Below, one piece after another: positions 62,335 to 63,736 of a stretch of DNA of 63,736 nucleotides. The stretch is from NCBI GenBank assembly GCA_947086925.1, contig CAMUAL010000005.1:1-63736 (forward strand). Reading direction: 5' to 3'. Numbering within the stretch: position 1 is the stretch's first letter; every line of letters starts with the position of its first letter. The notes below the pieces were generated by a model. The model had not been told where the DNA came from and did no database searches. It worked only from the letters and a program-made list of their open reading frames with translations. The position numbers and the translations under genes were made by a program. Origin of the DNA: an uncultured Clostridia bacterium (GTDB lineage Bacteria > Bacillota > Clostridia > Christensenellales > Pumilibacteraceae).

Positions 62335-63324
62335 ATGGCGGAAGAACCTAAGAAAAAGCGAAAACATAGAAAGCATACGATAAACGATTCTTATTATGGA
62401 AATAAGCTACATAAAGAAAAGTATGGTTTCATTGAGATAGATAATCCCGAATACTATAAGAAGGACAACGGGTATTGGGCTGTGCCTGAATTTCTGTTGC
62501 GCAAGCCGACACCGGAAGAGCGAAAAGAGATTATCGTAAACTACATCATAGCGCATAACGGCGAGAGTATAGATATGTTTGCGCTTGCAGAAAAGCTCTG
62601 TATATCCGAACGCTTAATGCAAATGATATTGAAGAGTTTGCGTGAAGAAGGGCTTATCGAAGTTGTACATACTTTCAGTGATACAGGCAAGCAACTGAAA
62701 AACAAGTATAGATATATCGGTACGCCTTGTGAAAGATACGGTGCGGGTTTAACCTTAGATATGCTTTACGACACCGAAAACAAAGCGGGATTCAGAGATT
62801 GGGATTGGGAAGATTTCAAGTTCAACAAAGATGGCAATTGGTATGGGTTGGAAAATTTAGACGATTATAAAATCGATCGTAGATACCTAAGGCGTGAATA
62901 TTTGAAACAAGCAAACGTAGATGAGTCTTACGGTGTGCGAAATGCACGGTATTTTGTTTTGCGATACAGTTCTTGGATAGAGAATAAAAAGGATGTTCCG
63001 ATACCGCCGGAGCATATAAAAGTCAACCATATTACGGGAGAAACTTACGACGATAGAACGGGAAGTTTCTCTGCTGACGGAACGAAAAAGTACGAGCTTG
63101 AAAAGCTAAATAAGATATTTGTATTTGCGCTGTTCGGCGTGGCATTTGCAGTGGAATATAACGGGGAGAAAGAAAATCCGCAAATGCACTTGTTCGATCC
63201 GAGAACCGAAGAGGACTACATAACTTTTACTTATTGGGGCGATAACGTGTTGCATCTTACATGGGATACCGACGACGGAAGAGAAAAACATTTGCAACTG
63301 ATAGGTGAATTTGCAAGCAAATAA
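62335..63324 (+). CDS. Winged-helix protein of unknown function
   Basis: 329 residues. Basic N-terminus (AEEPKKKRKHRKHTINDSYY), then a winged helix at about 60-110 (EIIVNYIIAHNGESIDMFAL, LCISERLMQMILKSLREEGL), then an acidic and aromatic C-terminal domain (AGFRDWDWEDFKFNKDGNW, NPQMHLFDPRTEEDYITFTY). Probably binds DNA; target and partners are unknown. No clear Shine-Dalgarno before the ATG. Follows the hsd operon and its relic, and ends before a clean terminator. Confidence 0.75.
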   Translation: MAEEPKKKRKHRKHTINDSYYGNKLHKEKYGFIEIDNPEYYKKDNGYWAVPEFLLRKPTPEERKEIIVNYIIAHNGESIDMFALAEKLCISERLMQMILKSLREEGLIEVVHTFSDTGKQLKNKYRYIGTPCERYGAGLTLDMLYDTENKAGFRDWDWEDFKFNKDGNWYGLENLDDYKIDRRYLRREYLKQANVDESYGVRNARYFVLRYSSWIENKKDVPIPPEHIKVNHITGETYDDRTGSFSADGTKKYELEKLNKIFVFALFGVAFAVEYNGEKENPQMHLFDPRTEEDYITFTYWGDNVLHLTWDTDDGREKHLQLIGEFASK

Positions 63325-63349
63325 TATATGAATATTGGCAATCAATGTG

Positions 63350-63385
63350 AGCCGCATGAGTAATTTCATGCGGCTTATCTTTTTG
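63350..63385 (+). terminator. Rho-independent terminator
   Basis: Perfect 10-bp stem AGCCGCATGA / TCATGCGGCT, 6-nt loop, then TATCTTTTT. Confidence 0.88.
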
Positions 63386-63408
63386 CAAAAATTTTTTTTA
63401 AAAATATC

Positions 63409-63437
63409 TTAACAATAGGGGCGAAATTTAGTATTAG
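63409..63437 (+). promoter_or_regulatory. Promoter before the replication-type gene
   Basis: TTAACA (63409-63414), 17-nt spacer, TATTAG (63432-63437). Followed by a leader with a perfect Shine-Dalgarno and a four-codon ORF. Confidence 0.45.
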
Positions 63438-63480
63438 TAAGTGGAGGGGAAAATTATTTTCAGTAAAGGAGGTGATGCGT

Positions 63481-63495
63481 ATGCGCGGATCTTAG
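63481..63495 (+). CDS. Four-codon leader ORF (Met-Arg-Gly-Ser) with perfect Shine-Dalgarno
   Basis: AAAGGAGGTGAT at 63465-63476 is a full complement of the 16S rRNA 3' end, and ATG CGC GGA TCT TAG starts 4 nt later. The next gene begins 53 nt after this stop with its own GGAGG. Another seven-codon ORF (ATGCTTGTAATAAATAAACAATGA) lies between. A translated leader or ribosome-protected stabilising site is likely; a real peptide product is doubtful. Confidence 0.4.
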   Translation: MRGS

Positions 63496-63548
63496 ACTTG
63501 CGAGCGGTCTTAAAATGCTTGTAATAAATAAACAATGACGGAGGAACA

Positions 63549-63736
63549 ATGGAACAAAAGCAATTAAAACAATTTACTTTCTACGACTTGTATTGGGATT
63601 TAATTCGGCAATCGGACGACGCTTCAGCAGGAAGATTGGTGCGGAATATCTGTCAGTATATGTTTACAAACGACGAAGTAACCGAGCCGCAGGACGATAA
63701 AGAAAACTTCTTTTGGAGTAACATAGTAGACTTGTT
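63549..63736 (+). CDS. Phage/mobile-element replication-type protein, partial (DUF6291-like)
   Basis: The first 62 residues are visible: FTFYDLYWDLIRQSDDASAG, RLVRNICQYMFTND, ENFFWSNIVDL. This layout (aromatic start, D-D..AG.L...I..Y......, acidic, F....I) matches the N-terminal domain common to phage-type replisome or initiator proteins in Firmicutes. GGAGG precedes the ATG by 4 nt. The gene runs out of the window. Confidence 0.7.
   Translation, partial: MEQKQLKQFTFYDLYWDLIRQSDDASAGRLVRNICQYMFTNDEVTEPQDDKENFFWSNIVDL

Overview
The window looks like a chromosome segment of an anaerobic Gram-positive bacterium of the Clostridia type. Almost every gene has a strong GGAGG-type ribosome binding site. 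There are about a dozen lipoprotein signal peptides ending in a lipobox Cys, CUT1-type sugar ABC transporters with no ATPase gene of their own, TnpV-like and Clostridia-type integrase genes, and giant MBG-repeat surface proteins. An uncultured gut clostridium (for example Christensenellales-like) is a reasonable guess, but the order-level placement is inference only.

Layout. (1) 1-2111: the edge of a mobile element on the minus strand, with a tyrosine integrase cut by the window edge, a very small ORF, a 73-aa protein and a TnpV-like protein, followed by a degenerate IS3/IS150-like end. (2) 2112-35980: a large carbohydrate-use locus. A GntR/LacI-hybrid regulator is divergent from a sugar ABC transporter (binding lipoprotein plus two permeases). 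Next come three paralogous proteins of unknown function (one bare and cytosolic, two lipoproteins), a membrane-anchored surface protein, an SGNH esterase lipoprotein, a metallophosphoesterase, a GH65 phosphorylase with beta-phosphoglucomutase, two more SGNH lipoproteins, two BspA-type LRR lipoproteins, a second sugar ABC transporter, an unknown lipoprotein, a GH71/GH99-like lipoprotein, a LacI regulator and a serine hydrolase. The likely logic is that surface lipoproteins bind, de-esterify and cut a glycan, two CUT1 transporters import the products using an ATPase encoded elsewhere, and GH65 plus beta-phosphoglucomutase convert an alpha-glucobiose to glucose and glucose 6-phosphate. (3) 36027-51034: a small coiled-coil protein, a 4,317-residue MBG-repeat surface protein and a partner membrane protein with a tandem-duplicated domain, closed by a strong terminator. 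(4) 51034-63736: a probable integrated island. It starts at the 3' part of a tRNA gene followed by GGGTGTA direct repeats, then an AAA ATPase, then a type I restriction-modification operon in the unusual order hsdM - KAP NTPase - hsdS - multi-spanning membrane protein - hsdR, a winged-helix protein, and the start of a phage-type replication protein.

Main points for a second look: the composite restriction operon with two embedded non-RM genes; two 9-G homopolymer tracts, one inside the spacer of the lacI promoter and one in the codons just before the membrane anchor of a surface protein, both placed to act as slippage switches; three copies of a 16-bp palindrome in a 300-nt leader that also contains a terminator; and the three-paralogue unknown family.
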